Shown piece after piece: positions 45,821-54,689 of a DNA stretch of 64,000 bases (position 1 is the stretch's first letter; the number at the start of each line of letters is the position of its first letter). The DNA comes from Actinoplanes sichuanensis (GTDB lineage: Bacteria > Actinomycetota > Actinomycetes > Mycobacteriales > Micromonosporaceae). The notes under the pieces are model-generated. The model was given only the letters and a program-made list of their open reading frames with translations. It was not told the DNA's origin and did not search any database. A program made the position numbers and the translations under genes. Location of the stretch: the NCBI RefSeq assembly GCF_033097365.1, contig NZ_AP028461.1, positions 3,224,001-3,288,000 on the forward strand, written 5' to 3'.

Positions 45821-47209
45821 TCAGTGGATCCGTCGGCGGTCGCCGAGACCGTCGTCGAGCGGCAAGTCGACGGCCTGCGGCCGGGCCAGCGTGGCCGGGA
45901 CGTCCGCCCAGCGGCGCAGCATCGCGGTCGCGGCGGCCGAGTCGGTCGGGTTCAGGCGGGCGATGTTCGCCCCGTGGTTGGCGCCCGGTGCGACGAACAA
46001 CGCCGAGTCACGCCGGCTCGGGACGAACCGTTCGGCACCCCACGGGTCGTTCTCGCCGTAGACGAACAGCATCCGCTCCGACTGCGTACGCACCCACAGG
46101 TCGACGTCGATCATCGGCAGCGGGTTGTGCGGGCGGCGCAACTCCTTCGGCAGCGAGGCGTTCGCCGTGTACAGGTGCGGGTGGTTGCGCACACCACGCA
46201 GGTGCTCGAACCTCAGGCTCGGCCAGCCCAGCTGCGACGCGGCCTGGAAGTAGTACGGCCAGTAGTACTCCAGGGCCTGATCGGTGTAGAAGCTCCAGCC
46301 GGCGACGTTGTCGATCCACGTCCAGATCTCGTCGTCGGAGGCGGTCGCCGCCGGGACCCCGGCACAGTCGGCGGCCAGGCTGTACTGCCAGAACGCCCAC
46401 ACCGAGTCCAGCACGGTCATCTCGAACGAGCGGTCCGCGGTGCCGATGGTCCGCTCGAACGTCCAGCCACTCTCGGCCGCCGCGGCCTCCAGGCGCGGGA
46501 CAAGACGGTCCCGGCGCAGCAGCGCCTGCCGCTGGACCTCGTCGAGATTCTTCCGGCAGTCGGCGGTGCCGACGGTGTCGAAGAAGCGGTCGTACGCGCT
46601 GTCGGCCGGATTGATCGAGTCGTTCGGGGCCACGTAGGCCACCACGCCGTCGATGTCCTTCGGGTAGAACCGGCGGTGGTAGACGCTGGTCATGCCACCC
46701 TTGCTGCCGCCGGTCTGGATCCACTTGCCGTCGTAGACCGACTTGAACGCGCCGACGATCCGGTGTTCGTCGGTCGCCTCCTGCCAGATGGTCAGATCCG
46801 ACCAGTCGGCGTCGGCCGGGCGCGAGGGGGTGAAGAACCGGTGCTCGACCGAGATCTGGTTGGCGTTGAGCAGGGCGGTCGGCTCGGTCTGGGTGGCGCG
46901 CGGGTTCGCGGCCAGCCCGTAACCGTTGGTGAACAGCACCACCGGGCCGCTCTCGGAGCGGTGCAGCAGGGTCAGGCGCTGCTCATACGTACCCCGGTCG
47001 GGGTGGCGGTGGTCGGCCGGCTGGCGGTAGGTCAGGACGAAGAACCGGTAGCCGGTCCCCTGGGTCTGGGAGATGACGGTAAGCCCCGGAATGGCCGTCA
47101 GCTGATCGAGCAGAGGGTCATCGGCGGCACGGGCGGCGGTGGCCGGTGATAGGACCACGAGCAGAGCGGCCAGTACGGCCATCAGGCGAAGTCTCACGCC
47201 GGACACCAT
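45821..47209 (-). CDS. Secreted tripeptidyl-aminopeptidase-like serine protease (S37/PS-10 type)
   Basis: A 462-residue exported protein. The signal peptide is LMAVLAALLVVLSPATAARA. The body follows the Streptomyces PS-10/S37 pattern: FFVLTYRQPADHRHP, VLFTNGYGL, NQISVEHRFFTPSRP and the nucleophile region WIQTGGSKGGMTSVYHRRF. A late segment, FVYGENDPWGAERF, holds the Asp, and the His is in APGANHGANIARL. It releases peptides from the N-terminus of secreted proteins. It is followed by a hairpin. Confidence 0.88.
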   Translation of the reverse strand: MVSGVRLRLMAVLAALLVVLSPATAARAADDPLLDQLTAIPGLTVISQTQGTGYRFFVLTYRQPADHRHPDRGTYEQRLTLLHRSESGPVVLFTNGYGLAANPRATQTEPTALLNANQISVEHRFFTPSRPADADWSDLTIWQEATDEHRIVGAFKSVYDGKWIQTGGSKGGMTSVYHRRFYPKDIDGVVAYVAPNDSINPADSAYDRFFDTVGTADCRKNLDEVQRQALLRRDRLVPRLEAAAAESGWTFERTIGTADRSFEMTVLDSVWAFWQYSLAADCAGVPAATASDDEIWTWIDNVAGWSFYTDQALEYYWPYYFQAASQLGWPSLRFEHLRGVRNHPHLYTANASLPKELRRPHNPLPMIDVDLWVRTQSERMLFVYGENDPWGAERFVPSRRDSALFVAPGANHGANIARLNPTDSAAATAMLRRWADVPATLARPQAVDLPLDDGLGDRRRIH

Positions 47210-47221
47210 ATCGACTCACGA

Positions 47222-48409
47222 CTATCGGCGTCCGTCCGTGGGCAGGGGACGTTCCTCGATGCCTGAACCGTCGATCCATCGATGGAACATCCGATGCCGG
47301 GGTGCGTACGACCATCCGCCGGAACCGCTGAACGCACTGCCGAAATCGCCGTGTGACGGTGGGGTCGCGAGGTTCAGGTCGGGGAAGTGGGCCACGATCT
47401 CGCCCGCCGACGAGAGGACATGGGTGCCGTTGTCGCTGGTCAGCGCGATCAGGTGACCGGACTCGGGGTCGTAGTGCAGCTCGCCCTTGACCTCGCCGTA
47501 CTGGTTGCGGGCGAACACGTCGCAGTCGACCAGCTCGCGGGGTTCCAGCCAGCGGCCCGCATCCTCGGCCGCGCTCGGGTCGGGAACGTCGAAGTAGGCC
47601 AACTGATGGTAGGGCCGGGCGCCGTCGTCCTCGTCGCGGTCCTCGTCGCGGTCCTCGTCGACGTCTTCGTCCAGGGCGAGTACGAACGTGTGATCGTCGA
47701 TGAAGGTGGCGGGCCGGTCCCAGTTGTAGCCGAAGGCCGTCGAGACCGGAACGCTGGTCGGCTCGTAACCGGTCAGGAACGCCTCGGTGGAGAAGACCCG
47801 CACCATGTCCACCGGCGACCATACCCACCCGTTGCTGAGGAAATGCCTGGTATCGGGGGAGACGTGGATCAGCGAGTGGAAGTAGTCGATGTAGTTGGTC
47901 TCTTCGGTGTCACTGCGCGACACCTCGCGTTCGGTCAGGTTCGCGCCGGTCTCGGCGTCGAAGGCGTCCAGCCGGTTCCATTCCGTCTGCGCGATCAGCA
48001 GAGTGCGACCCGCCCGCTCGACGAAGCCGACGGAATAGCTGGACACGTCCGAGTGGTAGTCGGCCCGGGTGAGCTCACGGACCGTCCGGTCAGTCGTGTT
48101 GATCAACGCCGCGTTGGTGCCGAACCGTTCGGTCACGCACACCCAGGGCCCGTGCACATACAGCCGGACCTCCAACGGCTTGCCCTCCAGACGTCCGTCA
48201 CCGGTACCGTGCCCGGCCTCGCGGATGTTCGGCACCTCGACGATCGACTCGGCCCGCGTGCTGCCGGCGGCCACGCGGAGCAGCCGGCCGTCCGTGAACA
48301 CGAAGTAGGAGTGCGGCGCCGTGTCGTCGGCCGCGACCGCGCGCACGCGCCGGTCGGATAGGTCTGTCACCACCGCGACATTGCACCAGAGCGTTCGCCC
48401 CGGCACCAC
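47222..48409 (-). CDS. Beta-propeller-like protein of unknown function
   Basis: A 395-residue cytosolic protein (no signal peptide, no membrane helix). It has repeated beta patterns such as SYFVFTDGRLLRVAAG, YSVGFVERAGRTLLIAQTEW and DTRHFLSNGWVWSP. They suggest a WD40/SMP30-like propeller but I cannot name a family. An acidic insert DEDVDEDRDEDRDEDD near residue 250 is encoded by a 12 bp tandem repeat (47629-47672). GTG at 48409 or 48370 are both possible starts. The peptidase gene begins 12 bp after its stop on the same strand. Confidence 0.65.
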   Translation of the reverse strand: MVPGRTLWCNVAVVTDLSDRRVRAVAADDTAPHSYFVFTDGRLLRVAAGSTRAESIVEVPNIREAGHGTGDGRLEGKPLEVRLYVHGPWVCVTERFGTNAALINTTDRTVRELTRADYHSDVSSYSVGFVERAGRTLLIAQTEWNRLDAFDAETGANLTEREVSRSDTEETNYIDYFHSLIHVSPDTRHFLSNGWVWSPVDMVRVFSTEAFLTGYEPTSVPVSTAFGYNWDRPATFIDDHTFVLALDEDVDEDRDEDRDEDDGARPYHQLAYFDVPDPSAAEDAGRWLEPRELVDCDVFARNQYGEVKGELHYDPESGHLIALTSDNGTHVLSSAGEIVAHFPDLNLATPPSHGDFGSAFSGSGGWSYAPRHRMFHRWIDGSGIEERPLPTDGRR

Positions 48410-48471
48410 GGAGATTCCGCGCGGCAGCGGTTCCGTGCGCCGCCGATCCCGGCCGTCGTGCGGGACGGGTG

Positions 48472-49503
48472 TCAGGCGGTCTGGCGCTCGACCAGGGTGG
48501 GTTCGTAGATCACCGAGGTCACTCGGGCGTCCGGGTCGTCCAGGCGGGACAGCAGCATCCGGGCGGCCTCGGCGGCCATGTCCTCCAGGGGATGGCGGAC
48601 CGTCGTCAGGGCCGGGCGGGCGGACAGTGCGGCACTGCTGTCGTCGAAGCCGACCACCACCACGTCGTCCGGGACCCGGCGGCCGGCGTCGTGCAGGACC
48701 AGCAGGGCGCCGAGGGCCATCAGGTCGTTGGCGACGAACACCGCGTCCAGCGACGGGTGGGCGGCCAGCAGGGCGCGCATCGAACGCTCCCCGCTCTCCT
48801 GGGTGAAGTTGCCGGTCTCGGCCGGGATCCAGGCGTGCCCGTGTCGGGCCATCGCGCGTCGGAAACCGGAGACCCGGTCGACGCTGGCGGGCACATCCGG
48901 CGGGCCGGAGATCATCACCGGGCGGCGGCAGCCCCGGCCGGCGAGACGGTCGGCGGCCAGCGCGGCGCCGCCCTCGTTGTCGAGGTCGACGTAGCTGATC
49001 GGCACCGGCTCGGCGGGCCGCCCGATCAGGACGGCCGGAATGTTCGACTCGGCGAGCAGGCCCGGCAACGGATCGTGGGCGGGCAGGGACAGCACCACGG
49101 CACCGTCGGCCTGACCGTTGCGCAGGTCGCCGACCAGACGTTTGTGTCCGTCGGTCCCGACCATCTGCAACGCCAGCTGCACGCCGAGCGGCCGCAGCAC
49201 GCTCATCAGCCCGCCGACGACCCGCCCGAAATACGGATCGGAGAAGAACCGGGACATGAACGGATCATCGTCGTGGGTCTCGCTGTCCGACACGACCAGC
49301 GCCACCGTGTCGGTGCGTCTGGTGACCAGCGACCGGGCCATCCGGTTGGGCACGTAACCGGTCTGGTCGACGGCCGTCCACACCTGCTGGTGCAACTGCG
49401 GATCGACGTTGCGGATGCCGTTGATGACACGGGACACGGTGGCCCGGGAGACCCCGGCCACGCGAGCCACGTCCTCGAGGGTGGGCAGCCGCTGGCTCTG
49501 CAT
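48472..49503 (-). CDS. LacI-family repressor of the secreted glycan-enzyme island
   Basis: A 343-residue regulator. The LacI helix-turn-helix is at the N-terminus (PTLEDVARVAGVSRATVSRV, then YVPNRMARSLVTRRT in the hinge). A periplasmic-binding-protein-like effector domain follows, with VLIGRPAEPVPISYVDLDN and AVFVANDLMALGAL, ending GFDDSSAALSARPALTTVRH. It is divergent from the first discoidin-DUF1996 gene, whose promoter carries LacI-type operators. It closely resembles the second LacI protein at 56.2 kb in hinge and C-terminal motifs. ATG at 49503. Confidence 0.92.
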   Translation of the reverse strand: MQSQRLPTLEDVARVAGVSRATVSRVINGIRNVDPQLHQQVWTAVDQTGYVPNRMARSLVTRRTDTVALVVSDSETHDDDPFMSRFFSDPYFGRVVGGLMSVLRPLGVQLALQMVGTDGHKRLVGDLRNGQADGAVVLSLPAHDPLPGLLAESNIPAVLIGRPAEPVPISYVDLDNEGGAALAADRLAGRGCRRPVMISGPPDVPASVDRVSGFRRAMARHGHAWIPAETGNFTQESGERSMRALLAAHPSLDAVFVANDLMALGALLVLHDAGRRVPDDVVVVGFDDSSAALSARPALTTVRHPLEDMAAEAARMLLSRLDDPDARVTSVIYEPTLVERQTA

Positions 49504-49565
49504 GCCGCAAGTTATAGCACGGGGAGAGCGGTTTCCGGGGCCCCGGTCACAGGTCCGAAACACCG

Positions 49566-49642
49566 GGTTCCGGAACCGGAAATCATTGACGTTCGGGACA
49601 GCGCAGCACACGATGGGAAAACGCTCTCCAAGCGCGTTTCCC
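49566..49642 (+). promoter_or_regulatory. Promoter of the first discoidin-DUF1996 gene: palindrome, promoter boxes, LacI operators
   Basis: GGTTCCGGAACC (49566-49577) is followed after eight bases by TTGACG (49586-49591), then after 17 bases by CACGAT (49609-49614). Immediately behind the -10 lies GGAAAACGCTCTCC (49616-49629), which differs in one base from the complement of the operator at 51694. A larger nested repeat pairs GGGAAAACGC with GCGTTTCCC (49634-49642). The layout predicts activation or control through the palindrome and LacI repression at the start site. Confidence 0.75.
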
Positions 49643-49671
49643 CCGTCCTCGCACAGACTTGGAGATCAACC

Positions 49672-51066
49672 GTGCGAAAACGCATCCTGGCGCCGATCGG
49701 TGCCACCCTGCTGACCGCCGCCCTTCTGGTGGTGGCCGGCAATCAGTCCGCGCAGGCCGCGGACACCCTGCTCTCCCAGGGCAGACCCGCCCTCGCCTCG
49801 TCGCTGGAGAACGGCGAGTCACCGGCCATCGCGGCCTTCGACGGCCGCGCCGACACCCGTTGGGGCAGCCAGTGGGCCGACCCGCAGTGGCTGCGCGTCG
49901 ATCTCGGCGCCACCGCCACCATCACGCAGGTCGTGCTGCAGTGGGAGACGGCGTACGCCAAGGCGTTCCAGATCCAGACGTCACCCGACGGCAACGCCTG
50001 GACGTCGGTCTACAACACCACGACGGCGACCGGCGGCACCCAGACCCTGAACGTCAACGGCAGCGGCCGGTACGTGCGGATGTACGGCACCCAGCGCGGC
50101 ACCACCTACGGTTACTCGTTGTACGAGTTCAAGGTGTACGGAACGTCGACGGTCACGCCGCCACCCACCGACGGGCCCGGTTACGTCTACGCGAATCCGC
50201 CGGTCACCGGGGTGGTCCCGTCCACCGAGATCCCCCCGGCGATGAACCCGCCGGTCACCCACCGGGAGTTCCAGGCGAACTGCTCGGTGAGCCGGACCAA
50301 CCTCAACGACGACCCGATCGTCTTCCCCGGCCTGCCCGGCGCGTCACACTCGCACACGTTCATGGGCAACCGGACCACCGACGCGAACTCCACACTGGCG
50401 AGTCTCCAGGCGGGCGGCACCTCGTGCATCACGCCCGGGGACAAGACCGGTTACTGGATGCCGACGCTGCTCAACGGCAACACCGCGGTGCAGCCGGACG
50501 GTCCGCAGGTCATCTACTACAAGAGCGGTGTGATCGACTACCGCAGCGTGCGGCCGTTCCCGCCGGGCCTGCGGTACGTGGTCGGCAGTCCGACCGCCAC
50601 CCAGGACGAGTTCCGTAACGCCCCCGGCGCGGTCGAGGGCTTCGAGTGCGGCAACAGCTCGTTCAACTGGGACATCCCGGCGAACTGCCCGGCCGGCACC
50701 CAGTTGAACGCCCGCTACCAGGCTCCGAGCTGCTGGAACGGCCTCCACCTGGACTCGCCGGACCACAAGAGCCACATGGCGTACCCGGTCAACGGCGTCT
50801 GCCCGACGTCGCATCCGGTGGCCGTCCCGATGATCGAGTTCAAGATGGCCTGGCCGGTCAGCGGGAACATGTCGCAGGTCAGATTCTCCAGCGGCCGCGG
50901 GTACTCGTTCCACTACGACGTCTACAACGTCTGGGACCCGGCGACGCTGGCCGCCCTGGTGCGGCACTGCATCAACGGCGGTCTGCAGTGCAACCCGCGC
51001 GGCTTCGACCTGTACAAGCCGGACCGCGGGGCGGCGCTGAACGAGAACTACGAGCTGCCCCGATAA
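49672..51066 (+). CDS. Secreted discoidin (F5/8 C) domain plus DUF1996 protein, copy 1
   Basis: A protein of 464 residues. The signal peptide ends NQSAQA. A CBM32-like F5/8 type C domain (about 30-160) has FDGRADTRWGSQWADPQWLR. A Thr/Pro linker leads to a DUF1996 domain (about 200-464). The DUF1996 part has FPGLPGASHSHTFMGN, CWNGLHLDSPDHKSHMAYPV and HYDVYNVW, with several invariant His and Asp that could bind a metal. The function of DUF1996 is unknown to me. GTG at 49672 lies behind GGAGA. A paralogue is at 54.9 kb. Confidence 0.88.
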   Translation: MRKRILAPIGATLLTAALLVVAGNQSAQAADTLLSQGRPALASSLENGESPAIAAFDGRADTRWGSQWADPQWLRVDLGATATITQVVLQWETAYAKAFQIQTSPDGNAWTSVYNTTTATGGTQTLNVNGSGRYVRMYGTQRGTTYGYSLYEFKVYGTSTVTPPPTDGPGYVYANPPVTGVVPSTEIPPAMNPPVTHREFQANCSVSRTNLNDDPIVFPGLPGASHSHTFMGNRTTDANSTLASLQAGGTSCITPGDKTGYWMPTLLNGNTAVQPDGPQVIYYKSGVIDYRSVRPFPPGLRYVVGSPTATQDEFRNAPGAVEGFECGNSSFNWDIPANCPAGTQLNARYQAPSCWNGLHLDSPDHKSHMAYPVNGVCPTSHPVAVPMIEFKMAWPVSGNMSQVRFSSGRGYSFHYDVYNVWDPATLAALVRHCINGGLQCNPRGFDLYKPDRGAALNENYELPR

Positions 51067-51076
51067 CAGTTTTTCT

Positions 51077-51607
51077 CTACAAAAGATTCAGAGCGGACTG
51101 CCGGGTTCCGGAAATGCGTACGGCGAGTGCGATCGTGCGCGGTTCGGACCCGGCGGACCGTTCGCTCGCGGCCAATTTCTGGCTCTGTTCCAGATGGGCC
51201 CGCAGGTGCTCACGCAGCACCGCGTCGAACTCTTTCCCGCGCAGCCTGGCCGCCGCCGAGACCTGAGACGGCATCACCATGCCGGGCATCGGCATGCCCT
51301 TGTGCTGGTTCTCCCGGGGCAGCCCGGCCTCCTCGCCCAGGCGCCGCAGCTCGGTCAGCTCGGCCTCGGTGAACTCCCTGATCTGCGAAACCACGTCGAA
51401 CAGGTCGGAGCTGTCATCGACCAGGTCGAGCAGTGGGAGCAGCTCCTCGTCCATCGCGATGTTGATCTCGAGCCAGGAGCGGTCGGTGCCGCCGAACGCG
51501 GTGGCCGACGTGCTGACGACCGGCGCGGGCGCCGCGGGCGTGGCGGCGGCGCACCCGGCGGTGCTGAGCAGGGCGCATGCGAGAAGGATACGGGGAATCG
51601 CATTCAC
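51077..51607 (-). CDS. DUF305-like lipoprotein lacking the usual paired histidines
   Basis: A protein of 176 residues. The lipobox is LSTAGC with Cys19. Two helical halves follow the DUF305 pattern: TDRSWLEINIAMDEELLPLL and GKEFDAVLREHLRAHLEQSQ. A Met-rich segment, HKGMPMPGMVMPSQ, lies between them. DUF305 proteins normally show HH at the helix centre in each half; here those positions read AMDEE and EHLRAH, so metal binding may be lost or moved to the Met-rich loop. It converges on the first DUF1996 gene and sits inside the island. GTG at 51607. Confidence 0.7.
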   Translation of the reverse strand: MNAIPRILLACALLSTAGCAAATPAAPAPVVSTSATAFGGTDRSWLEINIAMDEELLPLLDLVDDSSDLFDVVSQIREFTEAELTELRRLGEEAGLPRENQHKGMPMPGMVMPSQVSAAARLRGKEFDAVLREHLRAHLEQSQKLAASERSAGSEPRTIALAVRISGTRQSALNLL

Positions 51608-51621
51608 GTGGCGCAGTCTCC

Positions 51622-51707
51622 GGTTCCGGAACTGATTCTGTCAACGCTTTCGTATTGACCCGCGGCAACCTGGGCGAAACAATCGCCTCGCTTGGAGAGC
51701 GCTTTCC
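51622..51707 (+). promoter_or_regulatory. Promoter of the multidomain GH16 gene: palindrome, promoter boxes, LacI operator
   Basis: GGTTCCGGAACT (51622-51633) is 11 of 12 identical to the palindrome at 36581. TTGACC (51655-51660) and AACAAT (51678-51683) follow with a 17-base spacer. GGAGAGCGCTTTCC (51694-51707) lies ten bases after the -10, around the likely start point. Compared with the other sites the distance from palindrome to -35 is longer (21 bases). A LacI protein bound here would block transcription. Confidence 0.75.
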
Positions 51708-51725
51708 GTCCCCTGAGGCATTGGT

Positions 51726-54689
51726 GTGATCATGTATAGACGGCTGCTCCTACTCACCGCGCTCGTCGCCGCGACCTTGGGCGTCCCGTCCGCCGCCGGA
51801 GCGGCCGAGACGCTGCTGTCGCAGGGCAAGACGGCCACCGCGTCCTCGCAGGAGGTCGCCGGCCCCGGCTACAGCCCGGCGCTGGCCTTCGACGGCAACA
51901 CCGGCACCCGCTGGTCCAGCGCGTTCGCCGACCCGCAGTGGATCCAGGTCGACCTCGGTTCGTCCGTGCCGATCACCCGCGTCGTACTCCAGTGGGAGGG
52001 CGCGTTCGGTAAGGCGTACGACATCCAGACCTCGACCGACGGCAACGCCTGGACCACCGTCAAGAGCGTCACCAATGGTGCCGGAGGCACCGAGACGCAC
52101 ACCGTCAGCGGCACCGGACGGTACGTCCGGCTGAACCTCACCCAGCGCGGCACCGGCTACGGCTACTCACTGTGGGAGCTGCAGGTGTACGGCGGCGACA
52201 GCGGCCCGGTGAACGACGAGTTCACCACGATCTGGACCGACACCTTCGACGGCGCGGCCAACACCGGCCCGAGCGCGGCGAACTGGCTGCTGCGCACCGG
52301 CACCCAGTACCCGGGCGGCGCCGCGAACTGGGGCACCGGCTCGGTCGAGACCGCCACCGACTCCACCGCCAACGTGCACCTCGACGGCGCCGGCAAGCTC
52401 AACATCCGGGCGATCCGCGACGGCGCCGGCAACTGGACCTCGGGCCGGATCGAGACCCAGCGCGCCGACTTCACCCCGCAGCCCGGTGAACTGCTGAAGT
52501 TCACCGCCGTGCTGAAGCAGCCGGGCGTCGCCAACGGCGCCGGGTACTGGCCGGGCTTCCGCGCCACCGGCGCCGCCTACCGCGGCAACTTCACCAACTG
52601 GCCGAGCGTCGGCGAGACCGACATCATGACCGGCGTCAACGGCCGCGACCAGCTCTCCCAGACGCTGCACTGCGGCACCGCGCCGGGCGGGGCCTGCAAC
52701 GAGTACGACGGCCGGTCCTCCGGGTTCGCGTCGTGCGTCGGCTGCCAGTCCGGCTACCACGAGTACACGCAGGTCATCGACCGGACCAAGACCGACGAGG
52801 AGATCCGGTTCTACCTGGACGGCCGGCAGACCTGGGTGGTCCGCGAGTCGCAGGTCGGCGTCGCGGCCTGGCAGGCCGCCGTGCACCACGGCTTCTACCT
52901 GCGCTTCGACCTGGCGATCGGCGGCTCGCTGCCGAACGCGATCGCCGGATCCACCACCCCGACCGCGGGCACCACCTCGGGCGGCACGCTCAGCGTCGAC
53001 TCGGTGACCGTGGCCCGCTCGGTGAAGACCACCGCACCGGCCATGACCGACCCGCCGGTGCCGGCCGGGCCCAGCGTCGTCCGGGTCACCGGCTCGCAGG
53101 GCAACTGGCAGCTCACCGTCAACGGCAGCCCGTGGGAGGTCAAGGGCATGACCTACGGCCCGCCGCAGGGCGCCGCCGACGGCTACATGCGCGACCTGAA
53201 GAACATGGGCGTCAACACCATCCGCATCTGGGGACCCGACGCGAACACGCCGTTGCTGCTGGACACGGCCGCGCGGCACGGCATCAAGGTGATCGTCGGG
53301 CTGTGGCTCAACCACGGCACCGACTACGTGAACGACACCGCCTACAAGACCGCGGTCAAGGCCGAGATCGTCGCCAAGGTGAACGAGCTCAAGGGCCGCT
53401 CCGGGGTGCTGCTCTGGGACGTCGGCAACGAGGTCATCCTGGAGATGCAGAACTACGGGCTGGCCGCCGACGTGGTCGAGGCGCGGCGGGTGGCGTACGC
53501 CAGGTTCGTCAACGAGGTCACCGAGGCCATCCACGCGGCGGACCCGAACCACCCGGTCACCTCGACCGACGCCTACACCCACGCGTGGACCTACTACAAG
53601 CCGTACTCGCCCGCCCTGGATCTGCTGGCGGTCAACTCCTACGGCGCGATCGACACGGTCAAGCGGGACTGGATCGCCGGCGGCTACACCAAGCCGTACA
53701 TCCTCACCGAGGGCGGGCCGTCGGGGGAGTGGGAGGTGCCCAACGACGTCAACGGGGTGCCCAGCGAGCCCACCGACCTGCAGAAGAAGGCCGGCTACAC
53801 GTACAGCTGGAACGCCATCAAGGGACACCCGGGCGTGGCGCTCGGCGCGACCGAGTTCCACTACGGCATCGAGAACGACTTCGGCGGCGTGTGGCTCAAC
53901 ACCACCACCGGCTTCTGGCGGCGACTCGGCTACCACGCGATGCGGCAGGCGTACACCGGGCAGCCCGCGCCGAACACCCCGCCGGAGATCACCGCGATGA
54001 CCGTCGGCTCGCCGACCGCGGTCCCGGCCGGCGGCACGTTCACCGTGTCGGCCACCGCCACCGACCCGCAGGGCGACCTGATCCGCTACAACCTGATGGC
54101 GAGTGACAAGCACATCAACGGCAACCGTGGGCTGCGGCACCTGGCTTTCAGCCAGACCGGCAACGGCACCTTCACGGTACGGGCACCCGAGACCCTGGGC
54201 GTCTGGAAGATCTACGTGTACGCCTACGACGGCCACGGCAACGTCGGCATCGAGCAGCGGTCGTTCAAGGTCGTGCCGCCGCCCGCCCCGGGCACCGAGC
54301 TGTCCCGCGGCCGCCCGGTGACCGCATCCAGCTACCAGCCGACCGGCACCAACGGCCCGCAGCTGCCGTCCTACGCGGTCGACGGCGACTACGGCACCCG
54401 CTGGGCCAGCGAATGGGTGGACACCGCGTGGCTGCAGGTCGACCTCGGCTCGGTGCAGTCGTTCAACCGGGTGCGGCTCGCGTGGGAGGCGGCCTACGCC
54501 AAGTCCTACACCGTGCAGACCTCCGACGACGGCACCAACTGGCGGACGATCAACACCACCACCGCGGGTGACGGCGGTTTCGACGAACTCACCGTCTCCG
54601 GCTCCGGACGCTACGTCCGGGTCAACGGCAACACCCGGGCCACCGCGTACGGCTACTCGCTCTACGAATTCGGTGTCTACCGGGCCTGA
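51726..54689 (+). CDS. Secreted multidomain glycosidase: discoidin, GH16, TIM-barrel glycosidase, discoidin
   Basis: A protein of 987 residues. The signal peptide ends PSAAGA. A first F5/8 C domain (about 28-155) is followed by a GH16 jelly roll (about 165-430). Its catalytic strand reads GETDIMTGVNG: Glu297 and Asp299 are in place but the acid/base position is Thr302. A second catalytic domain (about 445-750) resembles GH2/GH5/GH72-type barrels, with Glu569 in WDVGNEVIL and Glu662 in YILTEGGPSGEW. A fibronectin-like segment and a second F5/8 C domain (about 860-987) end the protein. It probably acts on a beta-glucan or galactan. Confidence 0.88.
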   Translation: MIMYRRLLLLTALVAATLGVPSAAGAAETLLSQGKTATASSQEVAGPGYSPALAFDGNTGTRWSSAFADPQWIQVDLGSSVPITRVVLQWEGAFGKAYDIQTSTDGNAWTTVKSVTNGAGGTETHTVSGTGRYVRLNLTQRGTGYGYSLWELQVYGGDSGPVNDEFTTIWTDTFDGAANTGPSAANWLLRTGTQYPGGAANWGTGSVETATDSTANVHLDGAGKLNIRAIRDGAGNWTSGRIETQRADFTPQPGELLKFTAVLKQPGVANGAGYWPGFRATGAAYRGNFTNWPSVGETDIMTGVNGRDQLSQTLHCGTAPGGACNEYDGRSSGFASCVGCQSGYHEYTQVIDRTKTDEEIRFYLDGRQTWVVRESQVGVAAWQAAVHHGFYLRFDLAIGGSLPNAIAGSTTPTAGTTSGGTLSVDSVTVARSVKTTAPAMTDPPVPAGPSVVRVTGSQGNWQLTVNGSPWEVKGMTYGPPQGAADGYMRDLKNMGVNTIRIWGPDANTPLLLDTAARHGIKVIVGLWLNHGTDYVNDTAYKTAVKAEIVAKVNELKGRSGVLLWDVGNEVILEMQNYGLAADVVEARRVAYARFVNEVTEAIHAADPNHPVTSTDAYTHAWTYYKPYSPALDLLAVNSYGAIDTVKRDWIAGGYTKPYILTEGGPSGEWEVPNDVNGVPSEPTDLQKKAGYTYSWNAIKGHPGVALGATEFHYGIENDFGGVWLNTTTGFWRRLGYHAMRQAYTGQPAPNTPPEITAMTVGSPTAVPAGGTFTVSATATDPQGDLIRYNLMASDKHINGNRGLRHLAFSQTGNGTFTVRAPETLGVWKIYVYAYDGHGNVGIEQRSFKVVPPPAPGTELSRGRPVTASSYQPTGTNGPQLPSYAVDGDYGTRWASEWVDTAWLQVDLGSVQSFNRVRLAWEAAYAKSYTVQTSDDGTNWRTINTTTAGDGGFDELTVSGSGRYVRVNGNTRATAYGYSLYEFGVYRA

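Noticed and set aside
51104..51113. GGTTCCGGAA as a fifth regulatory palindrome
   Set aside because: Only ten of twelve bases match and it lies in the coding region of the DUF305-like gene with no promoter box beside it.
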